A DNA stretch of 35,516 bases from Chromatiales bacterium (GTDB lineage Bacteria > Pseudomonadota > Gammaproteobacteria > Thiohalomonadales > Thiohalomonadaceae): assembly GCA_003251535.1 (NCBI GenBank), contig QKFD01000099.1:1-35516 (forward strand). The letters are read 5' to 3'. The translations under genes were made by a program, and so were the position numbers. Under the pieces are notes generated by a model. It worked only from the letters and a program-made list of their open reading frames with translations, searched no databases and was not told the DNA's origin. The number at the start of each line of letters is the position of its first letter. Within the stretch, counting starts at the first letter, position 1. Positions 1-8,709 of this stretch are shown in pieces.

Positions 1-116
1 CTACTGAGGGGGAGAGCCTTCATCAAATACCTGGCCACTGCGTGATCGACGAGGGCGCTTGCACTTCTCCCCCCTCTCAAGGCACCCTGCCCGGTCGTTA
101 GCGGTCAGGAGATACC

Positions 117-1631
117 ATGTTTGCGGGACTCGATTTCGGCACCTCCAACTCCTCCATTGCCATCCTCTCGGCCAACGGCGAGCCGCAGTTGCTACCGCTG
201 GAGGGGGACTCTCCCTATCTCCCCTCTGCCCTCTACACCCGTCGTCCGCTGCTGGATATCGGTGAGGTAGATGAGCAGGCGTTGGCGCGGCGGGTGGCGC
301 AGGGGCTGCGTGAGCAGGGTGCCCAGCTGCGTCACTACGAGGAGGCCTACCAGGCGGCCGTAGCCCGTGCCAAGCAGCTCCAGCAGCCCCTCCCACGCCA
401 CCTGCCGCCGCGCGAGCAGAGCGAGGAGGCGCTACGCCAGACCTTGCGGGGGGTGATGCGGCGTGAGCAGGCGATGGCGGCCCAGGCGCAGCAGCAGACG
501 GTAGGACTCAGCGAGGCGCTGAGTGCCGGCGCAGAGGTCTACTTCGGCGAGCGTGCCATCCGCGAATATCTGGAGGAGCCAGGGGAGGGGATCTTCGCCA
601 AGTCACCCAAGTCGTTTCTCGGGGCCGAACTTTCGGCCCGCTACCAGCGTACCTTTCTCGACTACATCACCCGCCTGATGAGCGAGATCCGCCGGCAGGC
701 GGAGCGGGGGGCGGGTGCCCCCATTACCCAGGTGGTCATGGGGCGCCCGGTCCATTTCCACGGTACCCGCGGCGCCGAGGGTGACAGGCAGGCCATCGCC
801 CTGCTGCGCGAGGCGGCCTATGCCGCCGGGTTTCAGGCGGTGGAGTTTGAGTTAGAGCCGGTGGCGGCGGCCCTCGACTACGAGCGCACCCTGACGCAGG
901 ATCGCACCGTGTTGGTGGTGGATGTGGGGGGCGGTACCACCGACTGTACGGTGATGCGGATCGGCCCCAGCCAGCGCCAGCAGCTGGAGCGGCGTGGCGA
1001 CATCCTCGCCACGAGCGGTGACCGAGTGGGCGGTGTCGATCTCGATATCCGTCTCGCCTTCCGGGCCTTCATGCCCCACTTTGGCCTCGGTAGTCAGCGG
1101 ATCGATGGATTGCCGATCTCCAACCACTACTTTTGGGATGCCGTGGCAGTGAATGACCTGCCGCTCCAGAGTGAGTTTGGTTCCCGCGAGACGGGGCGGC
1201 GCCTGGCCCAGCTGATCGAACAGGCCGAGCGGCCCGAGCAGTTGCAGCGCCTACTCACGGTGCAGCGTGAGCGGCTTAGCCATCGGCTCAATCGCAGCGC
1301 CGAGCTGGCCAAGATCCAGTTGAGCCACCACGCCAGTAGCTGGGCCGATCTCGACTATGTGGAGCCGGCGTTGGCCATCGAGTTGGATCGTGATCTCTTG
1401 GCGCGGGCGGCCGAGGAGTTTCTCCAGCGGATGGCCAGCTTGGCGGAGGAGGCCATGACCGCCGCTGGCGAGCGCCCCAGCGTCGTCTATGTCACCGGCG
1501 GCACTGCCCAATCACCGGTGGTGCGGGAGTTCATCGAGCGGCGCTTCCCCGATCTAGAGCTGCAAGTGGGGAATCTGTTTGGCAGCGTCACCAGCGGGCT
1601 CGCCACCAAGGCCGCCCGGCTGTTCGGTTGA
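117..1631 (+). CDS. yegD: YegD-like Hsp70 family chaperone
   Basis: Actin-fold ATPase of the Hsp70 superfamily, closest by eye to E. coli YegD. Seen: an N-terminal phosphate-binding loop (GLDFGTSNSS, residues 4-13), FAKSPKSFLGA, MGRPVHFHG, an EPVAAALDYE segment, the second phosphate loop VVDVGGGTTDC, an adenosine-type loop VTGGTAQSP near residue 461, and a C-terminal FGSVTSGLA as in YegD. The protein has no room for a DnaK-type substrate-binding domain, which is typical of YegD. At 504 aa it is about 50 residues longer than E. coli YegD; the extra length is a Gln/Arg/Ala-rich, probably helical insertion around residues 45-125. The ATG follows CAGGAG at good spacing. The stop overlaps the next gene's start. 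The substrate is unknown. Family call is firm; cellular role is not. Confidence 0.9.
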   Translation: MFAGLDFGTSNSSIAILSANGEPQLLPLEGDSPYLPSALYTRRPLLDIGEVDEQALARRVAQGLREQGAQLRHYEEAYQAAVARAKQLQQPLPRHLPPREQSEEALRQTLRGVMRREQAMAAQAQQQTVGLSEALSAGAEVYFGERAIREYLEEPGEGIFAKSPKSFLGAELSARYQRTFLDYITRLMSEIRRQAERGAGAPITQVVMGRPVHFHGTRGAEGDRQAIALLREAAYAAGFQAVEFELEPVAAALDYERTLTQDRTVLVVDVGGGTTDCTVMRIGPSQRQQLERRGDILATSGDRVGGVDLDIRLAFRAFMPHFGLGSQRIDGLPISNHYFWDAVAVNDLPLQSEFGSRETGRRLAQLIEQAERPEQLQRLLTVQRERLSHRLNRSAELAKIQLSHHASSWADLDYVEPALAIELDRDLLARAAEEFLQRMASLAEEAMTAAGERPSVVYVTGGTAQSPVVREFIERRFPDLELQVGNLFGSVTSGLATKAARLFG

Positions 1632-1945
1632 CGGGGCGTAAGGCGGTGGCGGGGTGGTTTGTCTATATCGTGCGTTGCGCCGATGGCACCCTCTATACCG
1701 GCATCACCACCGACCTCGCTCGGCGGCTCCACGAGCACAACCATGATGATGGCCGGGCCGCGCGCTACACCCGGAGCCGCCGCCCTGTCGTGTTGGTGGC
1801 GTGGGAGGCGGCGGCGGATCGGGCCGCCGCCGCCCGCCGCGAGGCGGCCATCAAGCGGCTGAGACGGGCCGCCAAGGGGCGGCTGGTCAGCGCGTCGGTG
1901 GATTCTCCCTCTAGTGACGCTGTGCCGCCGGAAGTTCCGGGGTAA
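1628..1945 (+). CDS. GIY-YIG nuclease-like protein (UPF0213/YhbQ type)
   Basis: Small single-domain GIY-YIG protein of about 105 aa. Seen: FVYIVRCADGTLYTGITTD, carrying the paired aromatic motif VYI...YTG, followed by the Arg-containing helix LARRLHEHN and a basic C-terminal helix REAAIKRLRRAAKGRLV. This order and length match the YhbQ/UPF0213 group, whose members are possible structure-specific DNA nucleases with poorly known substrates. The start is uncertain. The upstream choice is TTG at 1628, overlapping the stop of the Hsp70 gene by 4 bases and implying coupled translation. GTG at 1646 is an alternative that keeps the whole domain. The alanine/arginine-rich middle (EAAADRAAAARRE) is part of the family pattern, not low-complexity noise. 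Confidence 0.85.
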   Translation: MTGRKAVAGWFVYIVRCADGTLYTGITTDLARRLHEHNHDDGRAARYTRSRRPVVLVAWEAAADRAAAARREAAIKRLRRAAKGRLVSASVDSPSSDAVPPEVPG

Positions 1946-1978
1946 ACTGTCGGTCCGCCGTCGCCAACTCGGACAGCA

Positions 1979-2899
1979 GTGTCCCCCGATCCCACTGACC
2001 ACCACCGTTATCTCGCCCCCCGCTTCTGGCCCACCTGGGTGGGGCTGGGCCTCCTGCGCCTGATCTGGCAGCTCCCCTATCGGTTGCGCCTGGCCGTGGG
2101 GCGCCTGCTGGGGAGGGTGATGTGGTTACTACTCCCGCGGCGGCGGCGGGTGGTGGCGGTGAATCTCGCCCTCTGCTTCCCGCAGTTGACCCCGGCCGAA
2201 CGGCGCCGGTTGGTGCGGGCCCACTTCCGCTCCGCCGGTATGGGGCTAGTGGAGGCGGCCATGTGCTGGTGGAGCAGCGACGAGGCATTGGCACCGTTGG
2301 CCCAGTTCCACGGCCTGGAGCACCTCGATGCCGCGGCCGCCGCTGGTCGAGGGGTGATACTCTTCAGCGGTCACGTCACGCCGTTGGAGATTGGCGGGCG
2401 TCTGGTGGCCCTCAAACATCCATTGGTGGTGATGTATAAATCGGCCAAAGATCCACTCTTTGAATCGGTGTTGAAGCGCTCCCGGGAGCGCCACGCCGCC
2501 CGCGCCATCCAGCGCCACGATGTGCGCGGCCTCATCCGCAGCCTGAAGGAGGGGCTGGTCTGCTGGTATGCGCCAGACCAGGATTTCGGCCGTAAGAATG
2601 CGCTGTTCGCCCCCTTCTTCGGCATCCCCACCGCCACGGTCACCGCCACCTCCCGTTTTGCCCAGACCACCGGCGCGCCCGTGGTCCCCTTCTTCCCGGC
2701 GCGCCGGGCCGATGGCCGTGGCTACGATCTCTTCTTTCTCCCCGCCCTGGAGGGCTTTCCCTCCGGCGATGACCTGGCCGATACCAGCCGACTGAATGGG
2801 CTGCTGGAGGCCCACGTGCGGCGCTATCCGGAGCAGTACATCTGGCTCCACCGCCGCTTTAAGACCCGTCCCGAGGGTGAACCGGATCCCTACCGATGA
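1979..2899 (+). CDS. lpxL: Lipid A biosynthesis acyltransferase (LpxL/HtrB family)
   Basis: Inner-membrane acyltransferase that adds a secondary acyl chain to Kdo-lipid A from acyl-ACP. Seen: an N-terminal hydrophobic stretch (residues 17-60), the catalytic HX4E motif in FSGHVTPLE near residue 129, the basic segment ARAIQRHDVRGLIRSLKEG, the conserved WYAPDQDFG near residues 198-206, and a C-terminal YIWLHRRFKTRP. At 306 aa it has the family's usual length. It starts at GTG 1979; no strong ribosome binding site is visible. Its last codons overlap waaA by 4 bases (ATGA), so the two are cotranscribed and act on the same lipid A-Kdo pathway. LpxL, LpxM and LpxP cannot be told apart by eye, so the symbol is provisional. 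Confidence 0.88.
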   Translation: MSPDPTDHHRYLAPRFWPTWVGLGLLRLIWQLPYRLRLAVGRLLGRVMWLLLPRRRRVVAVNLALCFPQLTPAERRRLVRAHFRSAGMGLVEAAMCWWSSDEALAPLAQFHGLEHLDAAAAAGRGVILFSGHVTPLEIGGRLVALKHPLVVMYKSAKDPLFESVLKRSRERHAARAIQRHDVRGLIRSLKEGLVCWYAPDQDFGRKNALFAPFFGIPTATVTATSRFAQTTGAPVVPFFPARRADGRGYDLFFLPALEGFPSGDDLADTSRLNGLLEAHVRRYPEQYIWLHRRFKTRPEGEPDPYR

Positions 2900-4236
2900 G
2901 ACAGGGCCCTTGGCGCGCCTGGCGCGATCTCCTGCTCTATCGCCTGCTGGTGTGGCTGCTCTCACCGCTGCTGCTGCTCTACACCCTGGCCCAGACACTG
3001 CGCGGCGGTGATCGCCGCTATCTCCTGGAGCGGCTCGGTCGCTATGGCCAGGCCGAGGCGTGCGATCTCTGGCTCCACGCCGCCTCGGTGGGGGAGGTGA
3101 ACGCCGCCCTGCCGCTGCTGCGGCTGCTGCTAGAGCGGGAGCCGGCGCTGCGACTGCTGGTGACCACCGTGACCCCCACCGGCGCCGCCACCGTGCGCGC
3201 CAAGTTGCCGACCACGGTGCGGCACGCCTACCTGCCGGTGGACCTGCCCGCTGCCGTCTACCGCTTTTTCACCCGCTTCCGGCCCGCCTGCTGCGTGGTG
3301 ATGGAGACCGAGATCTGGCCCCACCTCTACCTCACCGCCCAGCGGCGCGGCCTACCGCTCGCCATCGTCAACGGCCGTCTCTCGCCGCGCACCCTGGGGG
3401 CGCCGCGCTGGGTGCGGCGGCTCCTGCGGGTCGCCCTGTGTCAGGTGGATGCGGTGTTTGCCCGCACCGATGGCGATCGCCACGGTTTCCTCGCCCTAGG
3501 GATGCGGCCGGAGAAGGTGGTGACCCTGGGGAACATCAAGTTTGCCGCCCAGCCTGAGGCGGAGGGACCGCCCATCACCCTGCCGCGCCCCTATGTGGTG
3601 GCCGCCTCCACTCGGGATGGTGAGGAGGGGCTGCTCTTCTCGGCCTGGAAGGCGGCGGCGACCGGCGGGCGGTTGCTGGTGATCGCCCCGCGCCACCCGC
3701 AGCGGCGGGAGGAGATCCTCTCGCAGCTGGCGGCGATGACCCCCCATATCGCGGTGCGTAGCCGCGGCGAGCCCATCAGTGCCGAGACCGAGATCTACCT
3801 GGCCGACACCTTGGGGGAGCTACAAGCCTTGATGCGGGGGGCCGATCTGGTCTTTGTGGGGGGGTCGCTCGTGCCGCTCGGCGGGCAGAACCTATTGGAG
3901 CCAGCGCGGCTCGGCAAGGCGGTGGTGGTGGGGCCGCATATGGATAACTTCGCCGATGAGACCGCCACCCTGTTGGCGCGAGAGGGGGTGGTGCAGGTGG
4001 CCGGGAGCGCCGAGCTGACCGACGCCCTGGAGCGGCTGTTGGCGGATGCCGGCGCCCGTGCCCGGCTGGGCAATCAGGCGCGCCAGGTGATGGTGGAGCG
4101 GGCCGATATGGCGGCCCGCTACCTGGCGGCCCTCGCCCCCCTCTGCCCCCGTTTACAGGGGGCGGAGGGGGGCGCTACAGAGTCTACCCCCCCTGGACAA
4201 ACCGCTCCCACAGCAGCAGACCCCAGATCACACTGA
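2896..4236 (+). CDS. waaA: 3-deoxy-D-manno-octulosonic acid (Kdo) transferase
   Basis: GT-B glycosyltransferase (GT30) that moves Kdo from CMP-Kdo to lipid IVA on the cytoplasmic face of the inner membrane. Seen: an N-terminal membrane anchor (residues 12-35), HAASVGEVNAALPL with the presumed catalytic base Glu, VTPTGAATV, the METEIWPHLYL signature near residue 137, a C-terminal Rossmann half with VIAPRHPQRREEI, and FVGGSLVPLGGQNLLEPA, which is the CMP-Kdo-binding signature. At 446 aa it is slightly longer than E. coli WaaA (about 425 aa); the extra length is a low-complexity tail after residue 415. That tail overlaps the convergent dgkA gene by 53 bases. Start ATG 2896 overlaps the lpxL stop. 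Confidence 0.95.
   Translation: MRQGPWRAWRDLLLYRLLVWLLSPLLLLYTLAQTLRGGDRRYLLERLGRYGQAEACDLWLHAASVGEVNAALPLLRLLLEREPALRLLVTTVTPTGAATVRAKLPTTVRHAYLPVDLPAAVYRFFTRFRPACCVVMETEIWPHLYLTAQRRGLPLAIVNGRLSPRTLGAPRWVRRLLRVALCQVDAVFARTDGDRHGFLALGMRPEKVVTLGNIKFAAQPEAEGPPITLPRPYVVAASTRDGEEGLLFSAWKAAATGGRLLVIAPRHPQRREEILSQLAAMTPHIAVRSRGEPISAETEIYLADTLGELQALMRGADLVFVGGSLVPLGGQNLLEPARLGKAVVVGPHMDNFADETATLLAREGVVQVAGSAELTDALERLLADAGARARLGNQARQVMVERADMAARYLAALAPLCPRLQGAEGGATESTPPGQTAPTAADPRSH
4141..4167. terminator. Possible bidirectional stem-loop at the waaA/dgkA convergence
   Basis: A 10-bp stem (4141-4150 with 4158-4167, one G-T type pair) encloses a 7-base loop. It lies just past the dgkA stop on the minus strand and inside the last codons of waaA. 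There is no T tract on either side, so Rho-independent termination is not assured. It is the only strong structure at the end of the glycine operon. Confidence 0.3.
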
Positions 4237-4582
4237 CATTCATCAGGGTCATGAAGACCGCCGCCGAGCCGATGTCCTTGGCCCGCCCGGAGAGCTTGTG
4301 GCGCTCCACCCCCACTCGGTCCACCACCGCCTCGATGGCGGAGTTGACCAGCTCCACAATGAGTACCAGCATCAGCGAGCCTAGGAGCAGGGAGCGCTCC
4401 ACTGCGCTCTGGCCCAGCAGCAGGCCGGCCGGCACCATGAAGGCGAAGGCCACCAGCTCCAGGCGGAACGCCTCCTCATACTTGAAGGCGGCGCGCAGCC
4501 CCTTCATGGAGTAGCGTGCGGCGTCAAAGATGTGGGCAACGCCGCGGGTATCGGGTTTGTTGATTGAGACCTGTTCTTCCAT
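4184..4582 (-). CDS. dgkA: Diacylglycerol kinase
   Basis: Small integral membrane lipid kinase that phosphorylates diacylglycerol (and undecaprenol in some species), recycling the diacylglycerol left by glucan or phosphoethanolamine transfer. Seen: an N-terminal amphipathic helix with AARYSMKGLRAAFKYEEAFR, three membrane helices, and the signature ELVNSAIEAVVDRVG with the catalytic Glu, followed by HKLSGRAKDIGSAAV. At 132 aa it is near the usual 120-130. It lies 20 bases after gcvPB on the same strand, so it may be read from the glycine operon. No independent promoter is evident in that gap, which suggests an incidental operon passenger rather than a role in glycine metabolism. Confidence 0.95.
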   Translation of the reverse strand: MEEQVSINKPDTRGVAHIFDAARYSMKGLRAAFKYEEAFRLELVAFAFMVPAGLLLGQSAVERSLLLGSLMLVLIVELVNSAIEAVVDRVGVERHKLSGRAKDIGSAAVFMTLMNVSVIWGLLLWERFVQGG

Positions 4583-4602
4583 AGCAGTTGGCGATCGGAT
4601 CG

Positions 4603-6054
4603 TTAGGGGCGGTAGGTGAGGTCTAGTTCGCGGGCGGCCTTCACATCATCCAGCCGTTTCACCGGCAGGCTATGGGGGGCGCCGCGCACCACGTCGGGCA
4701 TACTGCGGGCCTCCTCACGGATGGTGATGAGCGCCTCGACAAAGGCGTCCAGCATCTCTTTCCCCTCCGTCTCGGTGGGTTCAATGAGCAGGCACTCGGG
4801 GACCAGCAGCGGAAAGTAGGTCGTGGGGGCGTGGTGGCCATAATCCAAGAGTCGCTTGGCGAAGTCACGTGCCGTTACCTCCAGCCCCTTCGCCTCCTGG
4901 CTCAAGGTGATGAGGAACTCATGGGTGGCGCGCCGCTGCGGAAAGGCGAGCTGGAAGCCGGCCTCGCGCAGGCGGGCGGCGAGGTAGTTGGCATTCAAGG
5001 TGGCAAACTCTGCCACCCGTTCCATCCCCTCTCGCCCCACCATTCGGGCGTAGACATAGGCGCGCAGCAGGATCCCCACATTGCCGTAAAAGGCGGAGAG
5101 GCGGCCGATACTCTGGGGCCGTGCCGACTCATCCTCCAGGTGAAAACCGAAGTTGTCCCGGGTCACCACCGGCACCGGCAGAAATGGCAGCAGCCGCTCA
5201 CCCACCCCCACCGGCCCGGCACCGGGGCCGCCACCGCCATGGGGGGTGGAGAAGGTCTTGTGGAGGTTGAGGTGGATGACGTCGAAGCCCATATCCCCCG
5301 GCCGTACCTTGCCGAGGATGGCGTTGAGGTTGGCGCCATCGTAGTAGAGCAGCCCGCCCACGGCGTGGACCGCATCGGCGATCTCGCGGATGCGGCGCTC
5401 GAATACGCCGAGGGTGGAGGGGTTGGTGAGCATGATGCCGGCGGTCTGCGGCCCCAGCGCCTGACGCAGCGCCGCCAGATCGACATCACCCTCCCGGTTG
5501 GTGGGGATCTCGCGCACCCGGTAACCGCACATCACCGCGGTGGCGGGGTTGGTGCCGTGGGCGGCGTCGGGGACCAAGATCTCGCTACGCCCGCTATCGC
5601 CCCGGGCGTCGTGGTAGGCGCGGATCATCGCCACCCCGGCAAACTCCCCCTGCGCCCCGGCCATCGGGGTGAGGGAGACCCCCTTCATGCCGGTCACCTC
5701 CTTCAGTATCTCCTGGAGGTCATAGAGGCAGGCGAGCAGCCCTTGGCCATGGCTGTCGGTGGGGGCCAACGGGTGGCGGCCGAGGAAGCCCGGCAGCATC
5801 GCCAACTGGTTGGCACCGCGCGGGTTGTACTTCATGGTGCAGGAGCCGAGCGGATAGAAGTGGGTGTCGATGCTGAAGTTGAGCTGTGAGAGGCGGGTGT
5901 AGTGGCGCACCACCTGTAGCTCCGACACCTCTGGCAGCAGCGGCGGCGTGCTGCGCAGCAGCTCAGGGGGGAGATCATCCAGCCCCTGCTGCGGCTCCGG
6001 TGGTAGCTGGGCGCGGTTTACCCGGGCGGGCCGGGAGTGTTCAAAGATCAACAT
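4603..6054 (-). CDS. gcvPB: Glycine dehydrogenase (decarboxylating) subunit 2
   Basis: PLP-binding beta subunit of the two-subunit P-protein of the glycine cleavage system; it decarboxylates glycine and passes the aminomethyl group to lipoyl-GcvH. Seen: [15 protein letters not shown] near residue 64, [18 protein letters not shown], the glycine-rich [14 protein letters not shown], and the Schiff-base lysine in NLHKTFSTP near residue 265. At 483 aa it is full length. The start ATG 6054 follows AGAGG with 6 bases spacing. It should assemble with GcvPA, whose gene lies upstream with tpx and a 238-base spacer between them. That is odd, because gcvPA and gcvPB are usually adjacent. Confidence 0.97.
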   Translation of the reverse strand: MLIFEHSRPARVNRAQLPPEPQQGLDDLPPELLRSTPPLLPEVSELQVVRHYTRLSQLNFSIDTHFYPLGSCTMKYNPRGANQLAMLPGFLGRHPLAPTDSHGQGLLACLYDLQEILKEVTGMKGVSLTPMAGAQGEFAGVAMIRAYHDARGDSGRSEILVPDAAHGTNPATAVMCGYRVREIPTNREGDVDLAALRQALGPQTAGIMLTNPSTLGVFERRIREIADAVHAVGGLLYYDGANLNAILGKVRPGDMGFDVIHLNLHKTFSTPHGGGGPGAGPVGVGERLLPFLPVPVVTRDNFGFHLEDESARPQSIGRLSAFYGNVGILLRAYVYARMVGREGMERVAEFATLNANYLAARLREAGFQLAFPQRRATHEFLITLSQEAKGLEVTARDFAKRLLDYGHHAPTTYFPLLVPECLLIEPTETEGKEMLDAFVEALITIREEARSMPDVVRGAPHSLPVKRLDDVKAARELDLTYRP

Positions 6055-6062
6055 GACTACCT

Positions 6063-6076
6063 CTTCCGTTCGGAAG
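6063..6076 (-). promoter_or_regulatory. Hairpin touching the gcvPB ribosome binding site
   Basis: On the minus strand CTTCC-GAAC-GGAAG forms a 5-bp stem with a four-base loop, and its 3' arm runs straight into the AGAGG ribosome binding site of gcvPB. A second short self-complementary stretch (CCCC-AA-GGGG) lies just before it. It could tune gcvPB translation relative to tpx, but no ligand-binding fold is recognisable. Confidence 0.3.
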
Positions 6077-6292
6077 CCCCTTGGGGTGGACGGACTGCCG
6101 GCAATCCAGCTACCGCAAGGGCCTCGGTCGATAGGGGGCAGGCGGTGTGGCCTGCGCCTCGGGGGTGGTGCGCTCGGGTGGCACTACACTCCCCAACGTG
6201 TGCAGTGCCTGGGTACGGCTAGCGCGGTGCGCTGGGTCGGCCGCGCGGGTGTCGGGTGGTGGCCCGATCGAATATTTAGTGTCACCGATGGC

Positions 6293-6784
6293 TTAGCCGA
6301 GCGCGGCGATGGCGGCGGCGTAGTCCGGTTCGTCGGCGATCTCGCTCACCAGCTGGGTGTAGATCACCTGGTCGTTCTCATCCAGCACCACCACCGCACG
6401 GGCCATCAGCCCCTTGAGCGGGGAGTCGATAATCCCCACGCCGTAGGCCGCGCCAAACTCCGGGCTACGCAGGGTGGAGAGGGTCACCACCTGCTCCAGT
6501 CCATCGGCCTGCACCACCCGCCCGGCGGCGAACGGCAGATCGGCGGAGATGATGAGCACCGCCGCTTTGGCGCCGACGTCGTTGAATCTCCGGGTGGAGA
6601 TGGCGCAGACCGGGGTATCCAGGCTGGGCACGATGTTGAGCAGCTTCTTGCGGCCTTTGAAATCGGCCAAGGTGAGATCCTTCAGCTCGCCGGAGGCGAG
6701 GGAGAAGTCAGGGGCTTGGCTGCCGACGGCCGGTAGCTCGCCAGCGGTGTGGACAGGGGCGCCCTGAAAGGTGACATCAGCCAT
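6293..6784 (-). CDS. tpx: Thiol peroxidase (Tpx family) lacking the resolving cysteine
   Basis: Atypical peroxiredoxin that reduces peroxides. Seen: the family pattern from FQGAPV through SLDTPVC (the peroxidatic Cys is residue 60), SADLPFA, ARAVVVLDEN and EPDYAAAIAAL. At 163 aa it has the normal length. In E. coli Tpx the resolving cysteine lies in RFCGAEGL; here the same place reads RVVQADGL. The peroxidatic Cys is the only cysteine in the protein, so a standard intramolecular disulfide cannot form. It would need an outside thiol or work as a one-Cys enzyme. The gene sits 21 bases after gcvPA with a good AAGGAG site, inside the glycine cleavage operon. Fold call is firm; the recycling route is unknown. 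Confidence 0.92.
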   Translation of the reverse strand: MADVTFQGAPVHTAGELPAVGSQAPDFSLASGELKDLTLADFKGRKKLLNIVPSLDTPVCAISTRRFNDVGAKAAVLIISADLPFAAGRVVQADGLEQVVTLSTLRSPEFGAAYGVGIIDSPLKGLMARAVVVLDENDQVIYTQLVSEIADEPDYAAAIAALG

Positions 6785-6805
6785 AGAGACTCCTTGTGGT
6801 TGGTA

Positions 6806-8224
6806 CTACGGGTTGGGAAAGGGGTCTTCCTTCGGCCGCAACCGGGTACAGACCGGGGTGCGACGCCGTTCCAGGATGCGGTTGAGGTGGGTGGCATAGC
6901 GGTCGATGGCGGCGGCGCCTTTGGTCTCGGTGGCGCACACCAGTACCGTATCGCCCAGCTCGGGGTAGTGGGCGGCCAGCGGGTAACCCCCCAAGATCTC
7001 CTGGACCGCCAGGGCGCGCAGCACCTCGTCACTGGCCTGGGGCAGGCGGATGAGCGCCTCATGGAACACCGGCCGCGTAAATACCCGCTCCACCCCCTCA
7101 ATGGCGGTCAGGCGCTCCAGCAGGGTGCGCGTGTTGGTATGGCAGGCGGTGGCGACCTGGCGCAGCCCAGTTGGCCCCAACAGTGCGAGATAGAGGGTGG
7201 CGGCGGTGGCCAGCAGCCCCTGGTTGGTGCAGATGTTGGAGGTGGCCTTGGAGCGGCGGATATGTTGCTCCCGCGCCTGGAGGGTGAGGGTGTACCCCAC
7301 CTTGCCGTCGAGGTCCTGGGTGCGGCCGATGATGCGGCCGGGCATCTGTCGCACATGCTCCATGCGACAGGTCATGAAGCCGAAGTAGGGGCCGCCGGAG
7401 GAGAGGGGGGCCCCCAGCGGTTGGCCGTCGCCACAGGCGATATCGACCCCCTTGGTGCCCCACTCGCCGGGGGGCTTGAGCAGCGCCAAGGCGGTGGGAT
7501 TGACCAGGCCGATGGCCAGCATCTGGTGGGCATGGGCCCAGTCGGTGAGGGCATCTACTTCCTCCAACACACCGAAGAAGTTGGGTTGCGGCACCACCAG
7601 GGCGGCGTAGGGCTGGTCGGCAAACGGCGCGAGGAGGGCCGGATCGGTGTGGCCGCCGCGGGGATCAAACGGTACCTCCACCAGCTCGATACCCTGGTTG
7701 TGGACGATGCTCTGTACAACCTGGCGGTAGTGGGGGTGGACGGCCCGCGGGATCAGCACCCGCCGGCTGCTGTTCTTGCGGTTGGCGCGCACCGCCATCA
7801 GCACCGCCTCCGCCAGGCTGGAGGCGCCGTCGTAGAGCGAGGCGTTGGCCACGTCGAGCCCGCTGAGACTCGCCAGCATGGTCTGGAATTCGTAGAGGAG
7901 CTGGAGGGTTCCCTGGCTCGCCTCTGCCTGATAGGGGGTGTAGGCGGAGTAGAACTCGCCGCGGGTGGCGATCTCCCACACCGCCGCGGGGATGTGGTGA
8001 TCATAGGCGCCGGCGCCGATGAAGCAGAGCGGCTCGCCATCCTGGCGCGCCCGCTCCCGCAGCTCGACGCCGATCTCCATCTCTCCCACTCCGGGCGGGA
8101 GGGCACTCAGGCCCGGCGCACGCAGCTCCGTGGGGATCTCGTCAAACAGCGCCTCGATGCTGTCAGCGCCAATGGCGGCCAGCATCGCCTCGATCTCGCT
8201 CGGGGTGTGGGGGATGAAGGGCAT
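6806..8224 (-). CDS. gcvPA: Glycine dehydrogenase (decarboxylating) subunit 1
   Basis: Alpha subunit of the split P-protein; it lacks the PLP lysine and completes the active site made with GcvPB. Seen: the N-terminal [19 protein letters not shown] typical of Gcv[33 protein letters not shown], and a SNICTNQGL segment near residue 319. At 472 aa it is slightly longer than the family's usual 440-450. ATG 8224 lies 6 bases after the gcvH stop without a strong ribosome binding site, so translation is probably coupled to gcvH. Transcription is expected from the glycine riboswitch promoter upstream. Confidence 0.97.
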   Translation of the reverse strand: MPFIPHTPSEIEAMLAAIGADSIEALFDEIPTELRAPGLSALPPGVGEMEIGVELRERARQDGEPLCFIGAGAYDHHIPAAVWEIATRGEFYSAYTPYQAEASQGTLQLLYEFQTMLASLSGLDVANASLYDGASSLAEAVLMAVRANRKNSSRRVLIPRAVHPHYRQVVQSIVHNQGIELVEVPFDPRGGHTDPALLAPFADQPYAALVVPQPNFFGVLEEVDALTDWAHAHQMLAIGLVNPTALALLKPPGEWGTKGVDIACGDGQPLGAPLSSGGPYFGFMTCRMEHVRQMPGRIIGRTQDLDGKVGYTLTLQAREQHIRRSKATSNICTNQGLLATAATLYLALLGPTGLRQVATACHTNTRTLLERLTAIEGVERVFTRPVFHEALIRLPQASDEVLRALAVQEILGGYPLAAHYPELGDTVLVCATETKGAAAIDRYATHLNRILERRRTPVCTRLRPKEDPFPNP

Positions 8225-8230
8225 GGTCGG

Positions 8231-8626
8231 TCAGTGGCTCTCGGCGGCGACCAGCTCACCATAGGTGGTCGCGTCCATGAGTTGCTTCAGGTCGTCCGGG
8301 TTGCTGGGGCGCACCTGGAACAGCCAACCCTCACCATAGGGGTCCTTATTGACCAGCTCTGGGCTATCGGCCAGCGCCTCGTTGCTGGCGATGACCTCGC
8401 CGCCGATGGGGGCGTAGACATCGGAGGCGGCCTTGACCGACTCCACTACCGCGCACTCCACGTCGATCTGGAGATCGCGCCCCACCTCAGGCAGCTCGAC
8501 AAACACCATATCCCCTAGCAGGTCCTGGGCGTGGTGGGTGATGCCGATCGTGACACTACCGTCCGCCTCTTCCCGCACCCACTCGTGCGTCTTGGTGTAT
8601 TTGAGTTGTTCCGGCACGTTGCTCAT
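8231..8626 (-). CDS. gcvH: Glycine cleavage system H protein
   Basis: Lipoyl carrier that shuttles the aminomethyl group between the P-, T- and L-proteins. Seen: [10 protein letters not shown] at the N-terminus, [19 protein letters not shown], the lipoylation site VESVKAASD with the modified Lys, and [13 protein letters not shown] toward the C-terminus. At 131 aa it is the usual size. ATG 8626 was chosen because the family's first residues begin there and GGAGAG precedes it; the frame is open for 27 more codons upstream but those residues match nothing in the family. Two lipoyl synthases encoded nearby could supply its cofactor. The lipoate-transferring LipB and the L-protein are not in the window. 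Confidence 0.97.
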   Translation of the reverse strand: MSNVPEQLKYTKTHEWVREEADGSVTIGITHHAQDLLGDMVFVELPEVGRDLQIDVECAVVESVKAASDVYAPIGGEVIASNEALADSPELVNKDPYGEGWLFQVRPSNPDDLKQLMDATTYGELVAAESH

Positions 8627-8709
8627 GGATCTCTCTCCAACTACGGATCTCTGGATGGGGTGCCCGGGGTGTGGCGAGGGCGCTGGGTCGCCCCGGGCGT
8701 GGTTCAAAC

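Noticed and set aside
4672-5889. 405-codon open frame opposite gcvPB
   Set aside because: It mirrors the gcvPB gene; residues are His/Gly/Gln-rich and match nothing. GC-rich genes commonly give such antisense frames.
6749-8518. 589-codon open frame opposite gcvPA and gcvH
   Set aside because: The minus strand carries two unmistakable glycine cleavage genes here; the plus-strand frame is their shadow.
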